Assembly (NCBI GenBank): GCA_029934095.1
Contig: JAOZMV010000116.1
Span: 1-5,488, forward strand
DNA from: Desulfuromusa sp.
GTDB taxonomy: Bacteria; Desulfobacterota; Desulfuromonadia; Desulfuromonadales; Geopsychrobacteraceae
Direction of reading: 5' to 3'
Length of the DNA stretch: 5,488 nt
Shown here: piece after piece, positions 1-5,488 of the stretch
Layout: each line of letters begins with the position of its first letter
How positions within the stretch are numbered: the stretch's first letter is position 1
The notes under the pieces: generated by a model
What the model saw: the letters and a program-made list of their open reading frames with translations, nothing else
Databases searched by the model: none
Told to the model about the DNA's origin: nothing
Made by a program: the position numbers and the translations under genes

Positions 1-113
1 AGGTTCAAGGTTCAAGGTTCAAGGTTCAAGGTTCAAGGTTCAAGGTTCAAGGTTTAAGGTTTAAGGTTTAAGGTTTAAGGTTTAAGGTTAACCTTGTACC
101 TTGCTCCTTGTAC
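1..113. repeat. Heptanucleotide tandem array with inverted arm
   Basis: Seven perfect AGGTTCA units (1-49) are followed by five perfect AGGTTTA units (50-84). A partial unit then runs into the 12-bp palindrome AAGGTTAACCTT (85-96, with the preceding A at 84-85 shared with the last unit). From 91 the heptads continue in the opposite orientation: ACCTTGT, ACCTTGC, TCCTTGT and a partial ACCT that ends at the yebC stop codon. The array touches the left edge and probably continues beyond it. The 7-bp period is not a multiple of three and no reading frame uses it, so it is non-coding. In the yebC transcript the inverted arm can pair with the AACCTTGAACCTTG-type units, giving an imperfect stem. Slippage during replication is the likely origin; any function is unknown. 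Confidence 0.93.
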
Positions 114-860
114 CTATTCTAAAATTCTCTCCATCTCATCATCCGAGATGTCGAAATTTGCATAAATATTTTGCACGTCGTCGTTATCTTCCAGAACATC
201 GATCATCTTCATCAATGACTCAGCTTGCTTGCCCTCAACCGGATTGAGATTCTGCGGAATCATCGTGACTTCTGCCGATTCATATTTGAGACCCTGTTCT
301 TCAAGGTTATTTCTGACCGCTTCAAACTCAACCGGATCGGTGATAACCTCAATGATACCATCCTCTTCTTTAACATCTTCGGCTCCGGCTTCCAGGGCCG
401 CTTCAAAAATGGTATCAAAATCATTATCACCACTAAAAATGATCTGCCCTTTGCGGTCAAACATGAATGCCACTGAACCACTGACACCAAGGCTGCCACC
501 GTACTTGTTGAAGGCGTGGCGAACATCCGCTACTGTGCGGGTGCGGTTGTCGGTCATGAACTCAACAATGATTGCAACTCCACCAGGTCCGTAGCCTTCA
601 AAGGTGTCCTCTTCGTAAGTGACCCCATCAAGGTCCCCGGTCCCTTTTTTGATACCACGATCAATGTTGTCTTTGGGCATATTGGCTTGTTTTGCTTTGT
701 CAATCGCCAGCCGTAACCGTGCATTTGACTCAAGATCGCCTCCGCCAATTCGTGCAGCAATGGTGATTTCTTTGATAAGTTTGGTAAATATTTTTCCCCG
801 CTTGGCATCTTGCGCCCCTTTGCGGTGTTTGATATTAGCCCATTTACTATGTCCAGACAT
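114..860 (-). CDS. yebC: YebC/PmpR family protein (TACO1 family)
   Basis: This is a cytoplasmic protein of the YebC/DUF28 family, 248 residues long, the usual length. The family includes mitochondrial TACO1, a translational activator. Bacterial members have been described both as DNA-binding regulators and as factors that help ribosomes through difficult proline-rich stretches, so the exact role here is open. The sequence shows the hallmark start [14 protein letters not shown], the block [14 protein letters not shown] (about 60-73), EGYGPGG (88-94), the TDNRTRT loop (103-109) and the glycine-rich [16 protein letters not shown] block (119-134). An acidic C-terminal domain follows. The start at 860 is fixed by the conserved N terminus and by AAGGAG (869-874, minus strand) eight bases upstream. 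The stop abuts the heptamer array. In many bacteria yebC precedes ruvC; whether that holds here lies outside the window. Confidence 0.97.
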   Translation of the reverse strand: MSGHSKWANIKHRKGAQDAKRGKIFTKLIKEITIAARIGGGDLESNARLRLAIDKAKQANMPKDNIDRGIKKGTGDLDGVTYEEDTFEGYGPGGVAIIVEFMTDNRTRTVADVRHAFNKYGGSLGVSGSVAFMFDRKGQIIFSGDNDFDTIFEAALEAGAEDVKEEDGIIEVITDPVEFEAVRNNLEEQGLKYESAEVTMIPQNLNPVEGKQAESLMKMIDVLEDNDDVQNIYANFDISDDEMERILE

Positions 861-868
861 CGGTATCG

Positions 869-874
869 CTCCTT
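869..874 (-). promoter_or_regulatory. Ribosome binding site of yebC
   Basis: On the minus strand this reads AAGGAG with eight bases to the ATG at 860. It supports the annotated start. Confidence 0.8.
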
Positions 875-888
875 GATTTAATTAAGTA

Positions 889-911
889 AAGCGCCGGCAC
901 TGCCGACGCTT
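889..911 (-). other. GC-rich stem-loop between kinase-like gene and yebC
   Basis: The arms AAGCG and CGGC (left) pair with GCCG and CGCTT (right), with one C-A mismatch and a three-base loop: nine pairs in 23 bases. On the minus strand the stem is followed by TTTACTTAATT, only loosely like a terminator tail. It sits in the 92-bp gap between the kinase-like stop and the yebC start, with only 28 bases left before yebC. That leaves no room for a yebC promoter after it. It may be a leaky terminator, an RNA-processing site or a leader structure. Confidence 0.5.
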
Positions 912-952
912 ATCGTTGCTATTGATGTGGATCTTGTCAACTATAGAAACTT

Positions 953-1759
953 TCAATAGTTGATCAGTTTCAGATTGTCAGTGACTCCGCTAACTCCGGC
1001 AACCTTATTTGTATCATCAATGACCGCCTGGCGTTCGTCTTCATTATAAATATGACCAGATAGAGTGACATGACAATCGACAACATCAATGTTAAACCAG
1101 ATGTCTTTGATTCGCTCATCATCAAGTCGGGCGATCTGGATTTTTTTCTGAATGATCAGATCTCTGATTTTAGTTTTGCAGGTATCGTTTTTCTCAACTA
1201 AATAGGGATCTTTGATGGCTTCTATAATTAATTTAACCGCCATTTCATTGGAAACCCTGATGGTATTAATCACCATGTCATAATCAATCGGATTGGCCCA
1301 ATCACGGTCAAAGTAGTATTTGATGAAGCCGGCTCGCTGCTGATCACTTTTACGCACTAGAGAACGAGCTAAATCGGGATCGATCCATTCACGTTGTGCC
1401 CAACGTTCCACCCTTTCCTCAAAGGGAGCAATAATCCTGACACGGAATGCACTGGTGATGCCGGGTAATAGATCCTGACCGCCTCGACCGTAGATGACAA
1501 CATCACCTCTAAGTGCCTGTTCCAGCACAATCAGTTGAATGCGGTTCATATTCAGCTCAATCTGACGATCCAGATTTTCAACAAATGCCGGTGGTTTTTC
1601 ATCGATCTGCTGTAATGCTTCCTGCGACAGGTCGTAGTTGTCAGCAGCAGCTCTGATAACGTCACCATCCACCAGTGTATATCCAAGCTCTTCAGCAACC
1701 TGATGGACAATTGGGATACCGCCGCTGCCCATTTCTCGGGAAAAGGTAATAATTGCCAT
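953..1759 (-). CDS. Cytidylate kinase-like protein with C-terminal BON domain
   Basis: The protein has 268 residues in two parts. Residues 1-187 match the cytidylate-kinase-like family (AAA_26 type): TFSREMGSGG (5-14) stands in the nucleotide-loop position, LVDGDVI (29-35) in the early acceptor region, YGRGGQDLL (90-98), an arginine-rich lid-like stretch with R132, R136 and R142, and DYDMVINT (159-166). There is no classical GxxxxGK[ST] lysine, and the usual Gly-Gly-Arg of the family reads Gly-Gly-Ile-Pro. Residues about 195-267 resemble a BON domain, with VTLSGHIYNEDER (231-243) and VAGVSGVTDNLKL (253-265). BON domains usually bind membranes or ligands in envelope proteins, but no signal peptide is seen here. 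The start at 1759 is preferred over the one eight codons upstream because GGAGAG lies seven bases before it. The substrate is unknown, and nucleotide phosphorylation is only an inference. It may be co-transcribed with yebC. Confidence 0.85.
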   Translation of the reverse strand: MAIITFSREMGSGGIPIVHQVAEELGYTLVDGDVIRAAADNYDLSQEALQQIDEKPPAFVENLDRQIELNMNRIQLIVLEQALRGDVVIYGRGGQDLLPGITSAFRVRIIAPFEERVERWAQREWIDPDLARSLVRKSDQQRAGFIKYYFDRDWANPIDYDMVINTIRVSNEMAVKLIIEAIKDPYLVEKNDTCKTKIRDLIIQKKIQIARLDDERIKDIWFNIDVVDCHVTLSGHIYNEDERQAVIDDTNKVAGVSGVTDNLKLINY

Positions 1760-1766
1760 AAAATAT

Positions 1767-1772
1767 CTCTCC
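1767..1772 (-). promoter_or_regulatory. Ribosome binding site deciding the kinase-like start
   Basis: On the minus strand this reads GGAGAG, seven bases before the ATG at 1759. It falls inside the alternative N-terminal extension that would start at 1783. The shorter protein, beginning MAIITFSREMGSGG, is therefore favoured, which also fits how this family usually starts. Confidence 0.75.
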
Positions 1773-1881
1773 AATATTTGCAAGCTTCCGCTTGGTCATC
1801 TATCACTACTTGATTCTATACAACAGCCAATAATGGCATGAATCACCTTCAAAGCTCAAGTATTTATGATGCTTTTATCAC

Positions 1882-1910
1882 TTGTCTTGGGCCTGCTCGC
1901 TGGCTATAAT
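1882..1910 (+). promoter_or_regulatory. Sigma70-like promoter for the methyltransferase gene
   Basis: A -35 box TTGTCT (1882-1887, four of six consensus bases) is separated by exactly 17 bases from a perfect -10 box TATAAT (1905-1910). Transcription would begin near 1917. That leaves about 30 bases of leader before the ATG at 1947 and excludes the upstream in-frame ATGs at 1866 and 1869 from being the start. This is a pattern match only, with no transcript data. Confidence 0.6.
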
Positions 1911-1946
1911 CCTGCTCTTTATTTTGGAATGATTGGCGGGTATTTT

Positions 1947-3110
1947 ATGAGCAGAAATCAGAACCCAGAGTTCACCTTGCAGTTGCAACAGCAGATTGAT
2001 ATCGCGGCAGGAATCCCTTTTGTGGAATTCATGGAACAAGCTCTTTATCACCCTGAATATGGTTATTACACTGCCAGCCGAAACCGGATTGGCAAGAAGG
2101 GTGATTTTTTTACTTCGTCCAGTGTCCATTTTTGTTTCGGACGGCTGATTGCCCGACAATTAGAACAAATGTGGCAACTCCTGGGGCAGGAGAGCTTTAT
2201 TATTGCTGAACAAGGAGCAGGAGAGGGTCACCTTTGTCTTGATATCCTTGATGCTTTAGCAGAAACAGCCCCCCAATTTTACGCCTCTCTTGAATATCGA
2301 TTGATAGAGATCAGCCCTGATAATCGACAGCGACAGGAAGAAATATTGGAGCATCACTTTGCGGCCGGACGGGTCGTCTGGTGTGAACTGGCAGATGTTC
2401 AGGGGATGCAAGGTTGTTTTATCAGTAATGAGTTGCTTGATGCCTTTCCGGTTCACCTGATTGAAAAACATGGTGGCAAGCTGCAGGAAGTTTACGTTGT
2501 TAATCAAAATGATGGCTTTGGCGAAGAACTTCGCCCCCTTTCTACCGGTTTAATCGAGGAGTATTTTCAACTGGTGGAAATTGAACCCGCCGAAGGAAAC
2601 CGCTGCGAAGTCAATCTTGCTGCCGGTGATTGGATGCGCCAGGTTGCAGGGGTTCTCAAACGGGGGTTTGTGTTGACAATTGATTATGGTTACCTTGCGG
2701 AGGAGTTGTATGCTCCCGATCGGCATGCTGGAACCTTGCTTTGCTATCACCAGCATCAAACCAATGAAAATCCCTATCAGCGGGTGGGTTGTCAGGATAT
2801 AACGGCTCATGTTGATTTTACCGCTTTAGAGAAAATTGGCCGACAACAGAATTTAGACAATCTCTATTTCGGTCGACAGTATCAATTTTTAATGGGTCTT
2901 GGCTTTTTGGAAATGTTGATGGAGTTAGAACGGCTTGAAACAGATCCTAATAAAGCGCAGGCATTGAGGATGAATTTAAAAACCCTGATCCTGCCAGAAG
3001 GGGGGATGGGTGAAAGTTTTAAGGTGCTTATTCAGGGGAAAAATGTTGGTCAGCCCAACCTCCTTTGCAGTAAACGTATCGGTGATATCCGTATGCCAAC
3101 TGAAAATTAA
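1947..3110 (+). CDS. MidA/NDUFAF7-family SAM-dependent methyltransferase (DUF185)
   Basis: This is a predicted soluble class I methyltransferase of the COG1565 family, 387 residues from the chosen start. Mitochondrial NDUFAF7/MidA dimethylates an arginine of the NDUFS2 subunit of complex I; the bacterial substrate is not established. The motifs appear in family order: IPFVEFMEQALYHPEYGYY (23-41), GDFFTSS (52-58), the SAM-binding loop AEQGAGEGHLCLDIL (87-101), YRLIEISP (117-124), SNELLDAFPVH (160-170), VLTIDYGY (242-249) and CQDITAHVDFTAL (282-294). The frame is open from an ATG at 1866, which would add 27 hydrophobic residues. I reject that extension because a promoter with a perfect -10 box lies inside it and the ATG at 1866 has no ribosome binding site. 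GGCGGG seven bases before 1947 is a weak site. It is transcribed divergently from the kinase-like gene and ends 75 bp before the Nfu-type gene. Confidence 0.9.
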   Translation: MSRNQNPEFTLQLQQQIDIAAGIPFVEFMEQALYHPEYGYYTASRNRIGKKGDFFTSSSVHFCFGRLIARQLEQMWQLLGQESFIIAEQGAGEGHLCLDILDALAETAPQFYASLEYRLIEISPDNRQRQEEILEHHFAAGRVVWCELADVQGMQGCFISNELLDAFPVHLIEKHGGKLQEVYVVNQNDGFGEELRPLSTGLIEEYFQLVEIEPAEGNRCEVNLAAGDWMRQVAGVLKRGFVLTIDYGYLAEELYAPDRHAGTLLCYHQHQTNENPYQRVGCQDITAHVDFTALEKIGRQQNLDNLYFGRQYQFLMGLGFLEMLMELERLETDPNKAQALRMNLKTLILPEGGMGESFKVLIQGKNVGQPNLLCSKRIGDIRMPTEN

Positions 3111-3119
3111 TAACAGAAC

Positions 3120-3149
3120 TTGCAATAGGGTCAGGATAGACGCTATACT
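3120..3149 (+). promoter_or_regulatory. Candidate promoter of the Nfu-type gene
   Basis: TTGCAA (3120-3125, four of six) and TATACT (3144-3149, five of six) are separated by 18 bases. Transcription would start near 3156, about 30 bases before the ATG at 3186. The small gene could therefore be expressed independently of the methyltransferase gene, although read-through is also possible because no terminator is seen in the gap. Confidence 0.45.
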
Positions 3150-3171
3150 TGACTAATAAACTCATAATTGC

Positions 3172-3176
3172 GGAGG
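3172..3176 (+). promoter_or_regulatory. Strong ribosome binding site of the Nfu-type gene
   Basis: GGAGG lies nine bases before the ATG at 3186, within the longer match CGGAGGAAA. It is the strongest Shine-Dalgarno sequence in the window and suggests efficient translation. Confidence 0.8.
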
Positions 3177-3185
3177 AAATAACAG

Positions 3186-3410
3186 ATGAAAGAACGTGTT
3201 CAGGAAATTTTGGAATTGATTCGTCCCACCCTGCAAGCCGATGGTGGTGATGTTGAACTGGTAGATGTTTCGGACGATGGAACCGTCAGTGTCCGTTTGA
3301 CCGGTGCCTGTGGCTCCTGTCCGATGTCGACGATGACTCTTAAAATGGGTATTGAGCGCAACCTGATGGAGCAGATTCCAGAGGTGAAAGAGGTCGTTCA
3401 AGTACGTTGA
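3186..3410 (+). CDS. Nfu-type (NifU C-terminal domain) iron-sulfur carrier protein
   Basis: This is a 74-residue protein consisting only of the NifU C-terminal domain. Such proteins carry or assemble an iron-sulfur cluster, usually bridged between two subunits through a CxxC pair, and pass it to target proteins in the cytoplasm. The sequence shows [17 protein letters not shown] (12-28), the usual start of the domain, then [11 protein letters not shown] (38-48) with Cys42 and Cys45 as the cluster ligands. It ends with [10 protein letters not shown]. There is no IscU-like N-terminal domain, no central ferredoxin domain and no A-type domain as in NfuA, so it is the minimal form. It follows the methyltransferase gene on the same strand, with its own candidate promoter, and is closed by a strong terminator. 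No other Fe-S assembly gene is visible nearby. Confidence 0.95.
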   Translation: MKERVQEILELIRPTLQADGGDVELVDVSDDGTVSVRLTGACGSCPMSTMTLKMGIERNLMEQIPEVKEVVQVR

Positions 3411-3439
3411 TCACCTGTCGGTACAAAAAAGTTGAATAT

Positions 3440-3474
3440 AAAAAGGCTCGCAAAGGTATTTTGTGAGCCTTTTT
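3440..3474. terminator. Bidirectional intrinsic terminator between convergent genes
   Basis: This is a stem of 15 pairs (3440-3454 with 3460-3474, one of them G-U) around a five-base loop. The arms begin AAAAAGGCTC and end GAGCCTTTTT. The plus strand ends in a T run that continues into TTTTTCTGT. Read on the minus strand, the stem is followed by TTTTTATATTC. It therefore can end both the Nfu-type transcript from the left and the ArsC-like transcript from the right. Confidence 0.92.
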
Positions 3475-3543
3475 CTGTCCATGATTTTGCCACTCGAACT
3501 ATCCCAGTTTCATAGCCTGTAAACGCTTGGAACCGTCCCGTGC

Positions 3544-3939
3544 TTACTGTAAATCTTGATTTTCAATGAGTGACAAGATTTTCTCTTCAATTATGTCTCT
3601 TACTTTATTGAATTCTTGTTGATTCATATTTTTAGGATCTTGAATAGCCCAATCCCGCCTTTGTTTTGCCCTGATATGCGGACACTCATCACCACACCCC
3701 ATGGTAATAGCAAAATCATATTCAATGTCGGGAACATCACTGAGAGATTCTGATTTATGAGTTCCTAAATCATAACCTGTTTCTTGCATTGATTTAATCG
3801 CCTTCTCGTTGACCTTGCCTGATGCTCGTGAACCTGCGCTGTATGATTCTAATTTATTTCCCCCATGTATCTTTGCAAAGGCTTCGGCCATCTGACTTCG
3901 ACATGAGTTTTCTACGCAAACGAATAATACTTTTTTCAT
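3544..3939 (-). CDS. arsC: Arsenate reductase, thioredoxin-coupled type (low-molecular-weight phosphatase fold)
   Basis: This 131-residue cytoplasmic protein has the low-molecular-weight tyrosine-phosphatase fold. Members reduce arsenate to arsenite through a cysteine relay. The sequence shows the phosphate loop CVENSCRS (Cys8 to Arg14, the C-x5-R signature with Asn11), SAGSRASG (34-41), a GYDLGTHKS stretch (55-63), and MGCGDECP (80-87) with Cys82 and Cys86 as candidate relay cysteines. AIQDPKN (98-104) carries the Asp-Pro pair of the catalytic acid. The loop spacing differs from the longer Cys82-Cys89 loop of Bacillus ArsC and resembles the common CGDxCP subgroup. No arsR, acr3 or arsB lies in the window, so it looks like an orphan. 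It might act as a general phosphatase-like enzyme instead. The start is the ATG giving MKKVLFVCVENS; the upstream AGGA is weak and distant. Confidence 0.88.
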   Translation of the reverse strand: MKKVLFVCVENSCRSQMAEAFAKIHGGNKLESYSAGSRASGKVNEKAIKSMQETGYDLGTHKSESLSDVPDIEYDFAITMGCGDECPHIRAKQRRDWAIQDPKNMNQQEFNKVRDIIEEKILSLIENQDLQ

Positions 3940-4034
3940 TGTTGCTCAGGTCCTATTATGAATTCTAACGTCGCATTGCAGTGGTAAAAAGCATAATGAT
4001 TTACAGGTGGTGCTTGTCGGGGGTTCTTACCATT

Positions 4035-5066
4035 CTATTCTGTTCTTTCGTCAAGCAACTCCCGCAATGGCAAAGGAAGATAACTTCTCACTTTTTGCGT
4101 TATTCTCTTTTCATTCTTCTGCCATAGCAAGCCCAGGTAGATGATCCCCAGACCGATAGCTGTTAAAGCGATCGGAAACAGCCAACTATCCTTAAATACT
4201 TCATCTGCCAGGTGACCCAGATACATTGAACAGCCAATCGCCCCGAAAACTACGAAAACCCGACGAACAATGACCACACCTGCCCCGATCAGGACCAGAT
4301 TGATAGAGAAATAAATAAACTTTGAAAGCTCACTGTCAGAATGTTGGGATGTCATCCCTCCCCAGAAGGTCATGACGCCAAATATATAGAGCCAAAAAGC
4401 ATAATCCCCAGATTTTGCCGAACGAATATCTACCCAGAATGCAAAAAGAGTCATAGTCAGACCGAAATACATTGAAACCAGAGCACGCAGCTCAAAGGAT
4501 GGTCTTTCTCCAGTTAACATGACAGCAATATCCATTGACATGTACCAAAGAGTCACAGCGATAGGCATGAGGAGAAATGGATAACGATAAAACCACGCAA
4601 AAATAGCACCGACTGCCAAAGTTCCCAGTTCCAAATAGATCCAATGCCATTTGATGTATCGATGATATTCACGATACGTGGTGTCATCTGGCCACCATCC
4701 CATAGCTTGTTGCAGGCCGTATATTGCTAACGGAGTGAGCGCCACTACGAAAGTTGCACAAATACCTGCCGGGATAACATAACCCTTTTTTTTGAAATTA
4801 TCGGTAAGTTTGCAACCGATTCCTGCGTAGACCAGCGAAATAATAAGGATGCCCCATCCTCCAAAATTCTCCCAACCCAGGTTCATAAACAGCGTCATTG
4901 CGCCAATAGCAATCAACCCGCCCATGTAATAAAGAATATGGGTGAAGTCAAAACTTGGTCCGGTGGATGGTAAGGCTTTTAAAAAATCAAAAAGATTATC
5001 GGCTTGTTTTTCGGAGAGAATGTCTTCGGCAACAGCTAACTCAAGTTTTTTCTTAGTGATTTCCAT
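4035..5066 (-). CDS. Polytopic membrane protein of unknown function (DUF2157-like)
   Basis: This is a 343-residue inner-membrane protein. It has a short soluble N terminus with a helix-turn pattern (ILSEKQADNLFDFL, 16-29), then about ten hydrophobic segments near 44-62, 69-86, 97-119, 143-159, 163-184, 195-212, 222-238, 250-267, 270-288 and 296-314. A basic C-terminal tail ends in LPLPLRELLDERTE. The N-terminal helix that reads like 'SEKQ' before the first membrane segment, and the tail, recall DUF2157-type predicted membrane proteins. I cannot assign the family firmly and see no transporter or enzyme motif. Loops carry many aromatic residues (for example YREYHRYIKWHWIY, 131-144). The start at 5066 is an ATG with AAGGGG seven bases upstream; an adjoining TTG one codon earlier is less likely. 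It lies 95 bp before arsC and 104 bp after the YcxB-like stop, all on one strand. Confidence 0.8.
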   Translation of the reverse strand: MEITKKKLELAVAEDILSEKQADNLFDFLKALPSTGPSFDFTHILYYMGGLIAIGAMTLFMNLGWENFGGWGILIISLVYAGIGCKLTDNFKKKGYVIPAGICATFVVALTPLAIYGLQQAMGWWPDDTTYREYHRYIKWHWIYLELGTLAVGAIFAWFYRYPFLLMPIAVTLWYMSMDIAVMLTGERPSFELRALVSMYFGLTMTLFAFWVDIRSAKSGDYAFWLYIFGVMTFWGGMTSQHSDSELSKFIYFSINLVLIGAGVVIVRRVFVVFGAIGCSMYLGHLADEVFKDSWLFPIALTAIGLGIIYLGLLWQKNEKRITQKVRSYLPLPLRELLDERTE

Positions 5067-5073
5067 CAATAAG

Positions 5074-5079
5074 CCCCTT
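5074..5079 (-). promoter_or_regulatory. Ribosome binding site of the membrane protein gene
   Basis: AAGGGG on the minus strand lies seven bases before the ATG at 5066 and four before the in-frame TTG at 5069. The spacing favours the ATG. Confidence 0.65.
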
Positions 5080-5107
5080 AAGTGTATATTCTATATTGGT
5101 GCAATTT

Positions 5108-5152
5108 TGGATTTTTCACCCATCGAGTTTTCTCTACTGTCGGGATGGGTAT
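5108..5152 (-). other. Imperfect stem-loop in the gap after the YcxB-like gene
   Basis: ACCCATC and GATGGGT can pair as seven bases around an asymmetric interior. That interior holds a small GAG-AAAA-CTC hairpin when read on the minus strand. The following bases (GAAAAATCC) contain no T run, so it is not a convincing terminator. It may be a processing or leader structure between the two minus-strand genes. Confidence 0.3.
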
Positions 5153-5170
5153 TCTCAGGTTCTTGCGTGG

Positions 5171-5488
5171 CTATTTTGTTGCCAGATCCAGAACTTTATT
5201 TAGGCGGAGAAAGTTGATGATTTCCTGTTTTTCATCTGCTGAAATAGCTTCATTGGGGATGAAAAAGAAGGCTGCCTCTTTGAGATATAACAGCAACCCC
5301 GGAGTCGCATCGCGGTAGCCGTGAAATGTTTCCCAGTCAAATTCGAACTCTTTTCCCTGGTCAACCCCGGCAATTTTATCCTGATCGATGGTGTAATCGA
5401 TTGTTCCGGGGAATTGTGGTTTAGCTTTGATTTTTTTGATTGCTTTGTTGACCAGGAACTGTCGGGCAAAAACACAGTAGAGGCCAAA
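5171..5488 (-). CDS. YcxB-like protein, C-terminal part (cut by window edge)
   Basis: An open frame enters from the right edge and ends with TAG at 5171-5173, giving the last 105 residues of a protein whose start lies outside the window. No start codon is needed within the window. Other frames here hold ORFs with implausible composition, rich in Ser, Lys and Arg. The translation begins FGLYCVFARQF, probably the end of a membrane or membrane-proximal helix, followed by a basic stretch KAIKKIKAK. Next come FPGTIDYTIDQDKIAG, EFEFDWETFHGYRDA, a hydrophobic strand LLLYLKEAAFFFIPNEAIS and a terminal helix EKQEIINFLRL. This order (beta-rich segment, conserved Trp, then 'IP' plus a final helix) matches the C-terminal domain of YcxB-like proteins (PF14317), which usually have two membrane helices before it. 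Function of the family is unknown. It may be co-transcribed with the membrane protein gene downstream. Confidence 0.72.
   Translation of the reverse strand, partial: FGLYCVFARQFLVNKAIKKIKAKPQFPGTIDYTIDQDKIAGVDQGKEFEFDWETFHGYRDATPGLLLYLKEAAFFFIPNEAISADEKQEIINFLRLNKVLDLATK

Noticed and set aside
1..90. AGGTTTA heptads resemble plant-type telomere repeats (TTTAGGG)
   Set aside because: The unit has two G rather than three, only five copies of the T variant exist, the rest are AGGTTCA, and the array lies beside a normal bacterial gene.
1..113. CRISPR array
   Set aside because: The units are 7 bp and directly joined with no spacers, and no cas gene is present.
229..594. Plus-strand ORF antisense to yebC
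   Set aside because: It lies wholly within the well-conserved yebC coding region, is Ser/Thr-rich, and has no ribosome binding site or family similarity that I can see.
1830..1859. Minus-strand promoter for the kinase-like gene (TTGAGC, 18 bases, CATTAT)
   Set aside because: Each box matches only four of six consensus bases in AT-rich DNA. A nearby TAGAAT has no partner -35 box. Too weak to call, although some promoter is expected here.
1866..1946. Signal peptide or membrane anchor on the methyltransferase
   Set aside because: The hydrophobic stretch precedes the likely start at 1947 and contains a promoter, so it is probably not translated.
3162..3401. Minus-strand ORF antisense to the Nfu-type gene
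   Set aside because: The plus-strand frame carries a clear CxxC Nfu domain with a strong ribosome binding site. The antisense frame is a shadow.
3955..3990. Promoter directly upstream of arsC (CATAAT or TAGAAT as -10)
   Set aside because: Neither has a credible -35 box at 16-18 bases, and the CATAAT choice would leave almost no leader before the ATG.
5200..5487. 95-residue minus-strand ORF starting MASTVFLPDSS
   Set aside because: It is out of frame with the YcxB-like frame ending at 5171, has a Ser/Lys/Arg-rich composition, and matches no family pattern.

Overview
This is a chromosomal housekeeping and accessory window. It holds seven protein-coding genes on two strands, one of them cut by the right edge. 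I see no RNA genes, CRISPR array, insertion sequence or phage gene. The base composition is moderate by eye. The gene content is a YebC protein, a cytidylate-kinase-like protein fused to a BON domain, a MidA-type methyltransferase, a stand-alone Nfu-type Fe-S protein and a thioredoxin-type ArsC, and there is a heptanucleotide array between genes. Together these suggest a Gram-negative anaerobe or facultative anaerobe of the former Deltaproteobacteria, most likely near the Desulfuromonadales. That assignment is an inference from protein style and context, not from a marker gene.

Left part (1-1759, minus strand): a 7-bp tandem array runs off the left edge. It flips orientation at a 12-bp palindrome and ends right at the stop codon of yebC. 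Upstream of yebC, on the same strand and separated by a GC-rich stem-loop, is the kinase-like/BON fusion. The two may be co-transcribed.

Middle part (1760-3474, plus strand): a divergent intergenic region leads to a MidA/NDUFAF7-type methyltransferase. A good sigma70-like promoter lies inside the upstream in-frame extension of this reading frame, so the protein probably starts at 1947. A small Nfu-type protein follows, with its own candidate promoter and a strong ribosome binding site. A long hairpin with A and T tracts on both sides closes this block and can also serve the opposing gene.

Right part (3475-5488, minus strand): an arsenate-reductase-like protein, a roughly ten-pass membrane protein of unknown function, and the C-terminal 105 codons of a YcxB-like protein whose start lies beyond the window.

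Nothing here amounts to a clear undescribed system. The items most worth a second look are the inverted heptamer array at the yebC 3' end, the kinase-like/BON fusion with its altered nucleotide-binding loop, and the pairing of a MidA homologue with an Nfu protein. Relatives of both of the latter serve respiratory complex assembly in mitochondria.
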